DNA of 46,469 nt from an uncultured Pseudomonadota bacterium (GTDB lineage Bacteria > Pseudomonadota > Gammaproteobacteria > Steroidobacterales > Steroidobacteraceae), in assembly GCA_903858165.1 (NCBI GenBank), contig CAIOHZ010000040.1:1-46469 (forward strand). Direction: 5' to 3'. This document shows, one piece after another, positions 26,221-34,230 of this stretch. Made by a program: the position numbers and the translations under genes. The notes under the pieces are model-generated. The model was given only the letters and a program-made list of their open reading frames with translations, was not told where the DNA came from and ran no database searches. Numbering within the stretch: position 1 is the first letter of the stretch; the number at the start of each line of letters is the position of its first letter.

Positions 26221-27114
26221 ATGCGTTGGCTCGGCAAGTTGCTTGGCGTACTGATTGGTCTCCTGCTCGTGCGGCACCCTGTTGGGGCGTTCGTTGGGCT
26301 GGTGCTTGGTCATGCCTTTGACAAACGTGAGGGTCGGGGCAACGCGCCACGAGCCTACGGGCCACAGCAGCAGGCCCAGTGGCTGGACGGCGCCTTCGCC
26401 GTCATGGGCTGTGTGGCCAAGAGCGACGGGCGGGTAAGCGAAGACGAGATCAGCGCCGCCCGTGCCGCCATGCAGATGCTGCGGCTGGACCGGGCGCAGC
26501 AGCAGGCGGCCATTGCCGCGTATACGCGCGGCAAGGCACCGGATTTTGAACTCGAGGCGGTTCTGCGTCGGGTGGCAGGGCTCTGCCGCGGCCGCCCCGA
26601 CTTGCGGAGCATGTTCCTCCAGTTGCAGGTGTTGGCGGCTTTGGCGGGCAACGATTTGCGCGGCAGGCCGCGCGAACTCCTCCAGAAGACGGCAGCCGGC
26701 CTCGGCGTGAGTGGCTTGGAGTTTTTGCGAATGGAGGCTGCCGCGCGGCTGTTCCACCACCACGCCACCTCTGGAGTGCGTGCTGGCCAAGGTGGTGGCC
26801 AGAGCGCTGGCAGTGATAATGCGGCGGGAAATGGCTCTGGATATGGTTCTACGAGTGGTTCAGGGGGCGCGCGGCGCAGTACGACCTTGTCGCCAACGGA
26901 GCGCTTGGCGGCGGCTTACACCACGTTGGGGGTGAAAGCTACCGAGGACGATGCCGCCGTTACCCGCGCATATCGACGCCAGATGAGCCAGAATCATCCG
27001 GACAAGCTAGCCGCGAGCGGACTTCCGCCGGCAATGATGGAAGTGGCCAAGGAAAAGACGCAGCGTATCCGTGAAGCCTGGGAAATCATCCGCGACGCCC
27101 GTGGTCTCCGCTGA
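26221..27114 (+). CDS. djlA: TerB-DnaJ (DjlA-like) membrane-anchored co-chaperone
   Basis: A 297-residue protein with an N-terminal hydrophobic segment ([24 protein letters not shown]), a central TerB-like helical domain (about 50-175; [21 protein letters not shown]), a Gly/Ser-rich linker (about 190-225) and a C-terminal J domain with the Hsp70-activating HPD at 259-261 in NHPDKL. This matches DjlA, an inner-membrane J protein that recruits DnaK to the cytoplasmic face. No Shine-Dalgarno is visible; TAACCT lies seven bases before the ATG. The next gene may begin inside its 3' end. Confidence 0.88.
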   Translation: MRWLGKLLGVLIGLLLVRHPVGAFVGLVLGHAFDKREGRGNAPRAYGPQQQAQWLDGAFAVMGCVAKSDGRVSEDEISAARAAMQMLRLDRAQQQAAIAAYTRGKAPDFELEAVLRRVAGLCRGRPDLRSMFLQLQVLAALAGNDLRGRPRELLQKTAAGLGVSGLEFLRMEAAARLFHHHATSGVRAGQGGGQSAGSDNAAGNGSGYGSTSGSGGARRSTTLSPTERLAAAYTTLGVKATEDDAAVTRAYRRQMSQNHPDKLAASGLPPAMMEVAKEKTQRIREAWEIIRDARGLR

Positions 27115-27484
27115 ACGCAGCGCGCCCCGCAGCCCCATCCTCGCCCCGCCGGGCTTGGCCTCCTTCTTTCGCCTATCCGACGCGTGGGAACTCTCCGACC
27201 TCCAGCAGTGCAAACTGCTGCACTGTCCTTCCGTGGCGGTGTTGGTGCGCTACCGCGCTGGGCAGGGCCCGCGCCTGACGCCCGTGCAACAAAAGCGCAT
27301 TGCGTTGCTGGCTGGCATTCATGCCGCCTTATCCAATCGGGGTGTGGCTGGCGACCGCGTCTGGCGCTGGGCGCATGAGCCGCAGAAGACGCTTCCTTAC
27401 AAGGGCGAAACGCCCGTGCATTTCATGATGGCAGGCGGGGTGCCGGCTATCGTCGAAGTGGCCAAGTTCCTCTCGCGTAGCTGA
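27071..27484 (+). CDS. DUF2384 (Xre/MbcA/ParS)-like small protein, no toxin partner visible
   Basis: A 137-residue reading frame overlapping the 3' end of the DjlA-like gene. Its middle ([24 protein letters not shown]) resembles the degenerate helix-turn-helix, and its end ([27 protein letters not shown]) resembles the WL..PN..LGG..P block, of antitoxins with the Xre/MbcA/ParS toxin-binding domain. The usual neighbour is a RES-domain toxin, but the flanking genes are djlA and rpe. The start is unresolved: GTG 27071 or GTG 27101 are possible, neither with a Shine-Dalgarno, and the first ~30 residues may not be translated. Either a solitary regulator or a remnant of a toxin-antitoxin pair. Confidence 0.6.
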   Translation: MKPGKSSATPVVSAERSAPRSPILAPPGLASFFRLSDAWELSDLQQCKLLHCPSVAVLVRYRAGQGPRLTPVQQKRIALLAGIHAALSNRGVAGDRVWRWAHEPQKTLPYKGETPVHFMMAGGVPAIVEVAKFLSRS

Positions 27485-27572
27485 GGCCCACGCAGCGGCA
27501 ACGCCGCGCGGTAGAATTCGCGCCTGCGCTGCGGCAGGTGCCGCTGCGGAAGCTTTCCCAGCCGAGGCCCTC

Positions 27573-28256
27573 ATGTCCGCCCGTCAGCCTGCCGTCATCG
27601 CCCCGTCCATCTTGTCCGCGAACTTCGCTGCGCTTGGCGCCGATGTGGACGCCGTGCTCGCTGCCGGGGCGGACTGGGTGCACTTCGATGTGATGGACAA
27701 CCACTACGTGCCGAATCTCACCATTGGTCCGCTGGTCTGCGAGGCCTTGCGCAAGCACGGCGTCAAAGCGCCGATCGACGTGCATCTGATGGTGGAGCCG
27801 GTGGACCGTCTGGTGCCCGATTTCGCCAAGGCTGGTGCCTCGCTCATCAGCTTCCATCCGGAAGCGAGCCACCATGCGGACCGCACCATCGGGCTCATTC
27901 GTGGTGAGGGCTGTCAGGTGGGTTTGGTGTTGAACCCGGCCACGCCGCTTGCTTGGCTAGACCACACGCTGCCGCAACTGGACCTCGTGTTATTGATGAG
28001 CGTGAACCCGGGCTTCGGTGGCCAGAAGTTCATTCCTGCTGCGCTGGATAAGTTGCGCGCCGTACGCGCGCGCATTGATGCGCAGGTGGCGGCGGGCGGC
28101 CGTGCCGTGCGCCTAGAAATAGATGGTGGTGTGAGGGCGGACAACATCGGCGCCATTGCAGCCGCCGGCGCCGACACTTTCGTGGCCGGCTCGGCCATCT
28201 TCAATTCGCCGGATTACGCTGCGACCATCGCGGCGATGCGCCAGGCCATCGGCTGA
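27573..28256 (+). CDS. rpe: ribulose-phosphate 3-epimerase
   Basis: Interconverts ribulose-5-phosphate and xylulose-5-phosphate. The 227-residue TIM-barrel protein has [14 protein letters not shown] at the N-terminus, the metal and catalytic motif [39 protein letters not shown] and EIDGGV with the phosphate-binding AGSAIF near the end. A GAGG lies upstream of the ATG at short distance. It stands alone, convergent with crp 29 bases away. Together with tkt and rpiA it completes much of the non-oxidative pentose phosphate set inside this window. Confidence 0.97.
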   Translation: MSARQPAVIAPSILSANFAALGADVDAVLAAGADWVHFDVMDNHYVPNLTIGPLVCEALRKHGVKAPIDVHLMVEPVDRLVPDFAKAGASLISFHPEASHHADRTIGLIRGEGCQVGLVLNPATPLAWLDHTLPQLDLVLLMSVNPGFGGQKFIPAALDKLRAVRARIDAQVAAGGRAVRLEIDGGVRADNIGAIAAAGADTFVAGSAIFNSPDYAATIAAMRQAIG

Positions 28257-28285
28257 CGCACCGCGAGTTCGCGACTGGGCCGGCT

Positions 28286-28996
28286 TCAGGTGGCTGAAGC
28301 GGCCTTCAGGGCCTTCACGTCGCGCGGCGGCATGAGGCCAGGCTTCTGGCGCGGCTTCGGGCGAGCGCCGAACACCACGATGGTCTTGCCGGTGGCCTTC
28401 AGCAGGCCTTGGTCTTCCAAGGCCTTGAGCACACGGCCCGCCATTTCGCGCGAGCAACCCACGAGGCGTGACAGTTCCTGTCGGCTGACCTTGATCTGCA
28501 TGCCCTGCGGATGGGTCATGGCCTCCGGCTCGTTGCACAGATCCATGACGGCGTGCGCGACGCGACCCGTGACATCGACGAAGGCGAGGTCCCCGAGCTT
28601 GCGGTTGGTGCGGTCGAGGCGCGTGGCCAACTGCGTGGCCAATTCGAAGATGAGACCAGGGCTTTCCGCTGCAATCTGGCGGAAGCGCTGGTACGTCATT
28701 TCCGCAAGTTCGCAGCTCTGGCGGGTGCGCACCCAAGCGCTACGCGTGGGCTGTTCGTGGAACAGGCCCATTTCGCCGAAGAACTGGCCCTTGCTTAGGT
28801 AGGCCAGTACCATCTCATTACCTTCTTCGTCCTCGATCATCACCTCGACGGAGCCGGAGATGACGTAGTAGAGGACGTCGGGGAGGTCCCCGGCGTGGAT
28901 GATGACGGTCTTGGACGGGACCGAACGAATGCGACAGTAGCCCAGGAAGCGGCCGATGGCCGGCAGTTCGTGGAGGATTCGGGTTCCTTCATCCAT
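28286..28996 (-). CDS. crp: Crp/Vfr-type cyclic-nucleotide-responsive transcription regulator
   Basis: A 236-residue global regulator. The N-terminal beta roll binds the cyclic nucleotide: FGEMGLF (73-79), the phosphate-binding RSAWVR with Arg85 and Ser86, and Thr130. The residue after Thr130, which in E. coli CRP is Ser128 reaching across the dimer to the adenine, is Asn131 here. The C-terminal helix-turn-helix (SRQELSRLVGCSREMAGRVLKAL) keeps Arg183, Glu184 and Arg188, equivalent to the base-contacting residues of CRP, so TGTGA-type half sites are expected. A basic tail of about 25 residues follows the last strand. The presence of cpdA in this window supports cAMP as ligand, though c-di-GMP-responsive Clp is a relative. 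Confidence 0.93.
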   Translation of the reverse strand: MDEGTRILHELPAIGRFLGYCRIRSVPSKTVIIHAGDLPDVLYYVISGSVEVMIEDEEGNEMVLAYLSKGQFFGEMGLFHEQPTRSAWVRTRQSCELAEMTYQRFRQIAAESPGLIFELATQLATRLDRTNRKLGDLAFVDVTGRVAHAVMDLCNEPEAMTHPQGMQIKVSRQELSRLVGCSREMAGRVLKALEDQGLLKATGKTIVVFGARPKPRQKPGLMPPRDVKALKAASAT

Positions 28997-29058
28997 TTTT
29001 CATGTCCCCTGACGGCCTAGAAACAGCCGACGGTTGGTTTCAGTAGTCGTTGTTTTAG

Positions 29059-29064
29059 ATCATA
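29059..29064 (-). promoter_or_regulatory. candidate -10 box for crp
   Basis: TATGAT on the minus strand in an unusually AT-rich patch of the crp-coq7 gap (28997-29161), about 60 bases before the crp ATG. The -35 position is poor, so activation by a regulator is possible. Nothing else is seen in this gap. Confidence 0.35.
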
Positions 29065-29161
29065 TTATGTCGTGTGGCAATAGCGGGCTGCATTGCTACA
29101 CGAAGCCACACACTAAATTGACGGCTAACGCCACCCTTGCAGAACCTGTCAGCGGAACCTT

Positions 29162-29824
29162 TCAGACGTGATAGGCCACGGTGGTCATTATCTTGCCGGC
29201 GGCACGCATCGCCGCGCTGACGGGCCCCGGTAGTTCTGCCGCGCCACAGTCCCGGGCAGCAGCGCCATGGGCCACTTCATCCGCCCGCATCTGTTCCACC
29301 ACGGCCCTGTCGGCAGCGTCGCCGATGGGCAGAGTCTCCAGATGCCCGGTTAAATGTGCCTCGACCTGCTTTTCGGTTTCCACGACAAAACCGAGGCTGA
29401 CGCGGTCATTGACCAAGCCCGCGAGTACACCCATGGCGACCGCTCCGCCGTACCACAGGGGATCGAGCAAGCTGGGGCGGTCTTGCAGCGCGTTGAGACG
29501 TTCGCGGCACCAGGCCAGATGGTCCCCTTCTTCGCGGGCGGCAGTGCGCAAATGTGCGCGCACTGCAGGGTTTGCCGCCGTCAGCGATTGGCCGTGGTAG
29601 AGGCCCTGGGCGGCTATTTCTCCCGCATGATTGATGCGCATCAACGCTGCCGCGTGGCGGCGCGCATCCCCTTCCGGTTCTTGGTGGGGGACGTCCGCTG
29701 CTGGTGTCGGGCAGGTGCGCCCGGTGCGTTGCGCTTCCCGGCCGCCGGTACCGCCGGCGAGCATGCGCAGGGCGTCATCGGCGAGGCAGAGGAGACGGTC
29801 GCGGGCGGACAGGCTGGGGTGCAT
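29162..29824 (-). CDS. coq7: demethoxyubiquinone hydroxylase (Coq7)
   Basis: Di-iron membrane-associated monooxygenase that hydroxylates C6 of 2-polyprenyl-3-methyl-6-methoxy-1,4-benzoquinone in aerobic ubiquinone synthesis. The 220-residue protein has the carboxylate/histidine ligands of the family in repeated ExxH form: NHAGEIAAQGLYHGQ (Glu69), EEGDHLAW (Glu99, His102), VETEKQVEAHL and ADEVAHG. The first ~55 residues are a polar extension. The interfacial helices around WYGGAVAMGVLAGLV fit membrane binding. AAGGAG lies 7 bases from the ATG but inside a perfect hairpin. E. coli uses UbiF at this step; Coq7 in place of UbiF is common in other gammaproteobacteria. Confidence 0.93.
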   Translation of the reverse strand: MHPSLSARDRLLCLADDALRMLAGGTGGREAQRTGRTCPTPAADVPHQEPEGDARRHAAALMRINHAGEIAAQGLYHGQSLTAANPAVRAHLRTAAREEGDHLAWCRERLNALQDRPSLLDPLWYGGAVAMGVLAGLVNDRVSLGFVVETEKQVEAHLTGHLETLPIGDAADRAVVEQMRADEVAHGAAARDCGAAELPGPVSAAMRAAGKIMTTVAYHV

Positions 29825-29828
29825 AAAA

Positions 29829-29852
29829 AAACTCCTTGCTGGATAGGAGTTT
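29829..29852 (-). promoter_or_regulatory. hairpin sequestering the coq7 Shine-Dalgarno
   Basis: On the minus strand AAACTCCT (29852-29845) pairs perfectly with AGGAGTTT (29836-29829) around an 8-base loop, followed by four Ts and the coq7 ATG at 29824. The Shine-Dalgarno AAGGAG is in the 3' arm, 7 bases from the ATG, so it would be hidden when the hairpin forms. The stem plus T-run could alternatively act as a weak intrinsic terminator. Confidence 0.6.
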
Positions 29853-29885
29853 ACACTCCCCGGCGAGTTGCTAGTCAGGGGGGCT

Positions 29886-29914
29886 TTGCAAACGCGCTGA
29901 AGTGCCTGTATTAT
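29886..29914 (+). promoter_or_regulatory. promoter of rplM-rpsI
   Basis: TTGCAA (29886-29891) and TATTAT (29909-29914) with a 17-base spacer, one of the best sigma-70 matches in the window. It leaves a GC-rich leader of about 74 bases before the rplM ATG, which can fold and could host autoregulation by a ribosomal protein. Confidence 0.75.
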
Positions 29915-29994
29915 TCGCGGTCTTTCCTGCCCCCGGCACCGCCGAGGCCCGCCTTACGGGCCCGGTCCGGGAGCAAGCGTTGTAGAGGTTCACG

Positions 29995-30426
29995 ATGAAG
30001 ACGGTGTTTGCGAACGCCCAGAATGCCCGCCGCGATTGGCTCGTGGTGGATGCTGCTGGGAAGAACCTAGGTCGCTTGTCGACCGCCATTGCCATGCGTC
30101 TGCGCGGCAAGCACAAGGCCTTGTTCACTCCGCATGCGGACGTGGGCGACAACATCATTGTCGTGAACGCTGAGAAGATTGCCGTCACCGGCAATAAGCT
30201 CACGGACAAGTTCTACTATCACCACACGGGCGCCATCGGCGGCATCAAGAGCATCTCGCTCGAGAAGCTGTTGAAGGAACACCCGGAACGCGTCCTGCAG
30301 TTCGCCATCAAGGGCATGATGCCGAAGGGCCCCATGGGCCGTCGCATGTTCAAGAAGTTGCACGTCTATGCCGGCGGTGCTCACCCGCACGCAGCCCAGC
30401 AGCCCAAGGCTGTCGAGCTCGCGTAA
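29995..30426 (+). CDS. rplM: 50S ribosomal protein L13
   Basis: Early-assembling 23S rRNA-binding protein. The 143-residue sequence is full length, with the family start [36 protein letters not shown], the [11 protein letters not shown] segment, [10 protein letters not shown] and the closing [15 protein letters not shown]. It is the first gene of the conserved rplM-rpsI pair, behind a strong promoter. Confidence 0.99.
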   Translation: MKTVFANAQNARRDWLVVDAAGKNLGRLSTAIAMRLRGKHKALFTPHADVGDNIIVVNAEKIAVTGNKLTDKFYYHHTGAIGGIKSISLEKLLKEHPERVLQFAIKGMMPKGPMGRRMFKKLHVYAGGAHPHAAQQPKAVELA

Positions 30427-30462
30427 AGCGCGCCTCACCGAATCCCAAACGGAAATCGCTCA

Positions 30463-30852
30463 ATGCCCACTACTTATTACGGCACCGGCCGCCGCAAGAC
30501 GTCCACCGCCCGCGTGTACCTCACCGCTGGCACTGGCAACATCGTCATCAACGAGCGCACGCTCGAGCAGTTCTTCGGCCGCGAGACGGGACATCTCATC
30601 GTCCGCCAGCCGCTGGAGCTGGTGCAGATGCGCGACAAGTTCGACATTACCGTGTCGGTTGAGGGCGGTGGCATCACCGGCCAGGCCGGCGCCATCCGTC
30701 ACGGCATCACACGCGCCCTGATGTGCTACGACGAGACGCTGCGCAAGTCGCTGCGCATCGCCGGCTTCGTCACCCGCGACGCCCGTGAAGTCGAGCGTAA
30801 GAAGGTCGGTCGTCGCAAGGCTCGCCGCGGTACGCAGTTCAGCAAGCGCTGA
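30463..30852 (+). CDS. rpsI: 30S ribosomal protein S9
   Basis: Binds 16S rRNA in the small subunit head, with its C-terminal tail reaching the P-site tRNA. The 129-residue protein shows [16 protein letters not shown] at the start, [19 protein letters not shown] in the middle, and the basic tail [19 protein letters not shown] ending in the conserved Lys-Arg. It follows rplM by 36 bases with GGAAA before the ATG. The tRNA-Gln gene begins 20 bases after the stop, so the transcript may run into it. Confidence 0.99.
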   Translation: MPTTYYGTGRRKTSTARVYLTAGTGNIVINERTLEQFFGRETGHLIVRQPLELVQMRDKFDITVSVEGGGITGQAGAIRHGITRALMCYDETLRKSLRIAGFVTRDAREVERKKVGRRKARRGTQFSKR

Positions 30853-30872
30853 TCCTCGCCGCCACCGGTTCT

Positions 30873-30946
30873 TGGGGAATCGTCTAACGGCAGGACAGAG
30901 GACTCTGACTCCTCTAATCTAGGTTCGAATCCTAGTTCCCCAGCCA
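30873..30946 (+). tRNA. tRNA-Gln, anticodon CUG
   Basis: A complete cloverleaf can be drawn: acceptor arms TGGGGAA/TTCCCCA, anticodon stem GAGGA/TCCTC with loop CTCTGAC (anticodon CTG at 30905-30907, reading CAG), T stem CTAGG/CCTAG with loop TTCGAAT, discriminator G and an encoded CCA. The first pair is the weak U-A pair typical of bacterial tRNA-Gln. It lies 20 bases after rpsI and is followed by a terminator. Confidence 0.97.
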
Positions 30947-30956
30947 AACCTTCGGG

Positions 30957-30991
30957 TCGCAACGTGCAAACGTTGCGGCCCGTTGTTTTTT
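30957..30991 (+). terminator. intrinsic terminator after rpsI/tRNA-Gln
   Basis: CGCAACGT and ACGTTGCG form a perfect 8-bp stem around GCAA (30958-30977), followed after a few bases by a run of six Ts (30986-30991). Confidence 0.75.
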
Positions 30992-31013
30992 GGGGGGTCT
31001 CGCAGTGCCAAGG

Positions 31014-31042
31014 TTGTGAACGGCCCGAGCCCAGAGCACACT
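31014..31042 (+). promoter_or_regulatory. candidate promoter of the DUF1214 gene (leaderless candidate)
   Basis: TTGTGA (31014-31019), 17-base spacer, CACACT (31037-31042), then six bases and the ATG. The transcript would begin at the start codon. Confidence 0.4.
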
Positions 31043-31048
31043 TTGCCC

Positions 31049-31618
31049 ATGTTCCTCTCGCGTTGCTTTTTCGGCCTCTCCGCGCTCGTCGTCGGTCTCG
31101 GCAGTGCCTGGTGCGTGGTGCGCTTCGGTGGTGGCGGAACCATTGCCGCGGGTGCTTGGCAAAGTACGGTACTGGCGGGCAGCATTCATGCGGACCCGTA
31201 CACGCGTGCGCGCGTGGCATTGGGCGGGTTGTTGGCGTTGGGGCCAGAGGAAACCGTTTATTACGTCGCCACCACGGACGATGCAGGTAGCCCATTGCGG
31301 GCGCATTGCCGTTACCGCGTGACAGGGCCGGCACCCACTGCGCGTTGGTGGAGTGTTACCGCCTATGCCGACGATCGCTTCTTGTTTGCCGAGGCCGAGC
31401 ACCGCTACAGCATCAACAATGCCACACCCGGATTGCCGGCTGGCCAAGTGATGTTGGTGACCGGACCGACTGCGCGTGGCGCTGGACCTTGGTTGCCAAC
31501 ACCGGGCGACAGCGGCTTGCTACTGGTGTTGCGGCTGTATCAGCCTGGTCCGGAGATTCGCGCCAATGCGGCGGCGTTGGTCCCGCTGCGCATTCAGGCC
31601 GCGGAGCCTTGCCAGTGA
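31049..31618 (+). CDS. DUF1214-like membrane-anchored protein
   Basis: A 189-residue protein with one N-terminal hydrophobic segment (FFGLSALVVGLGSAWCVV) and then a mostly beta domain, probably periplasmic. The segment YVATTDDAGSPLRAHCRYRVTGPAPTARWWSVTAYADD and the later RYSINN and LRLYQP resemble the DUF1214 domain, known as the C-terminal part of DUF1254/DUF1214 proteins. The biochemical role of these domains is unknown. The next gene encodes a matching DUF1254-like part and starts in the stop codon of this one (GTGA), so the two products probably form one assembly. I chose ATG 31049 because the membrane segment follows directly. Confidence 0.75.
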   Translation: MFLSRCFFGLSALVVGLGSAWCVVRFGGGGTIAAGAWQSTVLAGSIHADPYTRARVALGGLLALGPEETVYYVATTDDAGSPLRAHCRYRVTGPAPTARWWSVTAYADDRFLFAEAEHRYSINNATPGLPAGQVMLVTGPTARGAGPWLPTPGDSGLLLVLRLYQPGPEIRANAAALVPLRIQAAEPCQ

Positions 31619-32193
31619 GCCCGGTGCTGGTACGGCTGCGGAATTGTTTGCTGTGGCTGCTGCTGGCGACTGCCATTCATGGTCTGGCCGTCTGGGCTTT
31701 GCCGCGAGTGGTGATGCGCGGTGCGATGTCGCGGTTGGTCCCGGCGAACAACGCCGTGAAGGATGCACGAGTGCGCGTGTTTTACCCGCCACTTACCACG
31801 GCGACTGCTCGACAAATCGTTCTGCCCAGTCCGGACCTTGCTTATGCCTTGTGCGTCTACGACCTGAGCACGGGACCGGTAGATGTGGACGCGGCACTGG
31901 ACTGGCCGGGTTACTGGTCGGTGGCGCTTTATGCGGACAATACCGACAACTACTTCGTTCGCAATGACCGCGTGGCTGGCGCGCGACCAGTGCGCTGGCG
32001 GTTGGCGTTGCATGAAGGCGCCGACACTGCGGCTGCAACGTCACGGGCAGCTGCGGCCGCGGGACGCGAACTGGTGTGGGCTCCGTCGGCGCGCGGCTTG
32101 TTGCTGATGCGGGTGCTGGTGGCTGACCGCCACCGTGAAGCCGCCGCGGCCGCGCAGGCGCAACGTGAACTGCGCTGCGTCGCTGCGCCCTAG
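31615..32193 (+). CDS. DUF1254-like membrane-anchored protein
   Basis: A 192-residue protein starting at GTG 31615, overlapping the previous stop by four bases. It has an N-terminal hydrophobic helix (LLWLLLATAIHGLAVWAL) and a domain with LPSPDLAYALCVYDLSTGPVDV and WPGYWSVALYADNTDNYFVRND, which resembles the DUF1254 domain. In many proteins DUF1254 and DUF1214 are fused in that order; here they are separate genes in the reverse order, each with its own membrane anchor. Function unknown. The stop codon is followed at once by a short tandem repeat. Confidence 0.72.
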   Translation: MSPVLVRLRNCLLWLLLATAIHGLAVWALPRVVMRGAMSRLVPANNAVKDARVRVFYPPLTTATARQIVLPSPDLAYALCVYDLSTGPVDVDAALDWPGYWSVALYADNTDNYFVRNDRVAGARPVRWRLALHEGADTAAATSRAAAAAGRELVWAPSARGLLLMRVLVADRHREAAAAAQAQRELRCVAAP

Positions 32194-32246
32194 TACGTCG
32201 CCTTGGTACGTCGCCTTGGTACGTCGCCTTGGTGCGTCGTCTTTGG
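32194..32246. repeat. 13-bp tandem repeat, three perfect copies plus one degenerate
   Basis: The unit TACGTCGCCTTGG occurs three times head to tail (32194-32232), then once with changes (TGCGTCGTCTTTGG). It fills the gap between the convergent DUF1254 and YfeH-like genes, so it probably arose by replication slippage. Confidence 0.9.
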
Positions 32247-32257
32247 AGCGGTGCGGC

Positions 32258-33307
32258 TTAGGGTTGCCCGCTGGCATTGGTGAGTGTCGCGCGCGCTGCA
32301 TAGCGCCGCGCAATAATCGCCCCGGCCACCAGCTGCGCTTGGTGGTAAGCAATCATGGGTAGGACCAGTAGTCCTAGCGCCGGGTAGGTACCGAACAGCG
32401 CCTTGGCCATGGGCATGCCGTTGGCGAGGCTCTTCTGGCTGCCGCAAAGCAGCAGGGCTGCTGCGTCCTCCGGAACCAAGCCTAGGCGCTTGGTTGCAGC
32501 ATGCAGGCCGAACAGCATGATACCGAGCAACCCGGTTACGGCCACCAGCAGGACCACTAGCGAACTTGCTGAGGTCTGGTGCAGAACGTCTGCGGCAATG
32601 GCATCACAAAACGCCACATACATGACGAGCAGGACGGCGCCGCGCTCGACGAAGCGTACGAGGCGAGGGGCAGCTCGCAGGCTGGGGAGCAGCCAGCGCT
32701 GCAGTAGATGGCCTGCTGCGAAAGGGAGCAGCACGGTTCCCAGCAAAGAGCGGACGGCGTCGACCAAGGAGAGCTGCACGCCGCTGGTTGCTGCCAGCAG
32801 GCTGACCAGCAGGGGTGTTATGAAGATGCCTAAGAGTCCCGATAGGGTGGCGTTGAAAATGGCGGCAGGCACGTTGCCGCGAGCGATGCCGACCAACGTT
32901 ACCGCGGAGGCGATGGTGGAGGGGAGGGCGCAAAGATAGAAAAAGCCCAGTGCCAGCGGCATGGGCAGGGTGCCGCGCAACAGCCAGAACCCGCCGAGGC
33001 CGAGGGCTGGAAAGACCAGATACGTGGCCGCCTGGATGAGCAGATGCAGACGGACATTGCGGCTGCCCGCGTGCAGGCGCTCGCGCGACACCTGTGCGCC
33101 ATGTAGTCCGAACACCAGCGCGATGCCCACGCTGGTGATGTGGCCGAGACCGAGTGCACCGTGGCTACCGCCCCAAGGAGCGGTGAAGCAGGCCAGTACC
33201 ATGGCACCGAGGATGCCGAGCAGGAAACTGTCGAGCCAAGCCGGCCACCTTGGCCACACCGACCAGCGTGACCTAGCGGAGTTGCCGGGTCCTGGCGACG
33301 CCGTCAT
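32258..33307 (-). CDS. YfeH-type bile acid:sodium symporter family transporter
   Basis: A 349-residue inner-membrane protein with about nine to ten hydrophobic segments. The YfeH-like branch of the bile acid:Na+ symporter superfamily is indicated by [48 protein letters not shown] (the crossover region) and [20 protein letters not shown]. The transported substrate of this branch is not established. The ATG overlaps the rpiA stop by four bases (ATGA), so it is translated with rpiA. Confidence 0.88.
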   Translation of the reverse strand: MTASPGPGNSARSRWSVWPRWPAWLDSFLLGILGAMVLACFTAPWGGSHGALGLGHITSVGIALVFGLHGAQVSRERLHAGSRNVRLHLLIQAATYLVFPALGLGGFWLLRGTLPMPLALGFFYLCALPSTIASAVTLVGIARGNVPAAIFNATLSGLLGIFITPLLVSLLAATSGVQLSLVDAVRSLLGTVLLPFAAGHLLQRWLLPSLRAAPRLVRFVERGAVLLVMYVAFCDAIAADVLHQTSASSLVVLLVAVTGLLGIMLFGLHAATKRLGLVPEDAAALLLCGSQKSLANGMPMAKALFGTYPALGLLVLPMIAYHQAQLVAGAIIARRYAARATLTNASGQP

Positions 33308-33972
33308 GCGTGGCGCGGGACCAAGGTTTCTACGCCGGAGTCGCGGCCGATGAGCAGCACGTCCGCGCCACGCCGCGAGAACAGCCCGTTAGTGACCACG
33401 CCGGCCACATGGTCGAGTGCCGACTCCAGCGCCACCGGGTCGGTGATTGCCATGTTGTGCACGTCGAGGATGCACTTGCCATTGTCTGTCGTGACGCCTT
33501 CGCGCAGTACGGGCTGGCCGCCGAGCGCGACGATTTTCCGCGCCACGTAGGAGCGCGCCATCGGGATCACCTCGACCGGCAGCGGGAAGCGGCCCAACAC
33601 ATCGACTAGTTTGCTGTCGTCCATGATGCAGACGAACTTGCGCGAGGCAGCGGCGACGATTTTTTCGCGAGTGAGAGCGGCGCCGCCACCCTTGATGAGG
33701 GCGCCGTGGCGGGTCGCTTCGTCCGCGCCGTCGACGTATAGGGAGAGGTCGCCGGTGGAGTTGAGGTCCATGACTTCGATGCCGGCGGCGCGCAACAGGC
33801 GGGTGCTCGCCTCACTGCTCGAGACGGCACCGCGGATGTCATGGCGGCGACTGGCGAGTGCGGCGATGAAATGGTTCACGGTGGAGCCCGTGCCCACACC
33901 AATGATCATGCCGTCTTCCACATAGCGCATGGCCGCATCCGCGGCGAGCTTCTTGCGGTTGTCTGCTGACAT
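33304..33972 (-). CDS. rpiA: ribose-5-phosphate isomerase A
   Basis: Interconverts ribose-5-phosphate and ribulose-5-phosphate. The 222-residue protein has [11 protein letters not shown] near the start, SSEAST, the catalytic YVDGADEA region, [19 protein letters not shown] and [15 protein letters not shown] at the end. AGGATC precedes the ATG at normal distance. It is co-transcribed with the YfeH-like transporter gene. Its upstream side holds a terminator that ends transcription from the Lys/Ala mini-gene. Confidence 0.97.
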   Translation of the reverse strand: MSADNRKKLAADAAMRYVEDGMIIGVGTGSTVNHFIAALASRRHDIRGAVSSSEASTRLLRAAGIEVMDLNSTGDLSLYVDGADEATRHGALIKGGGAALTREKIVAAASRKFVCIMDDSKLVDVLGRFPLPVEVIPMARSYVARKIVALGGQPVLREGVTTDNGKCILDVHNMAITDPVALESALDHVAGVVTNGLFSRRGADVLLIGRDSGVETLVPRHA

Positions 33973-34037
33973 TGCGCGGATCCTTAGTTTTGCAGGGTTT
34001 AGTCACTGCCATGATACCGGCAGCGGAGGGCAGAAAC

Positions 34038-34065
34038 GACGAGGCCCGCTTGCGCGGGCCTCGTC
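34038..34065 (-). terminator. strong hairpin terminator after the Lys/Ala mini-gene
   Basis: GACGAGGCCCGC and GCGGGCCTCGTC form a 12-bp perfect stem around a GCAA tetraloop on the minus strand, followed by GTTTCT. It lies 64 bases past the mini-gene stop and just before rpiA. Confidence 0.7.
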
Positions 34066-34129
34066 TTAGAAGTGCGAAGGGGAGGTGGAGTCCTTGCGGT
34101 TTCCGCCGCCCTTCTGCGGCTTCGAAGAA

Positions 34130-34198
34130 TTACTTCTTCTTAGCAGCAGCCTTCTTCTTCGCTACCTTCTTCTTCGCGGCTTTCTTTTTAGCAGCCAT
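34130..34198 (-). CDS. 22-residue Lys/Ala-rich histone-tail-like protein
   Basis: ATG at 34198, TAA at 34132-34130. The peptide contains only Met, Ala, Lys and one Val, built of AAKKK/VAKKK repeats, like the C-terminal tails of bacterial histone H1-like and HupB-type proteins. Support that it is a real gene: a textbook AAGGAG Shine-Dalgarno about 9 bases before the ATG, a good promoter with an A-tract upstream (34231-34258), and its own strong terminator. Lysine is coded by mixed AAA/AAG and alanine by mixed codons, so this is not simple DNA repeat slippage. Nucleic-acid or nucleoid binding is inferred from charge alone. It stands as a one-gene unit between EVE and rpiA. Confidence 0.82.
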   Translation of the reverse strand: MAAKKKAAKKKVAKKKAAAKKK

Positions 34199-34230
34199 GA
34201 TAAAACTCCTTACAGGTTAGTCCGAGGTCG

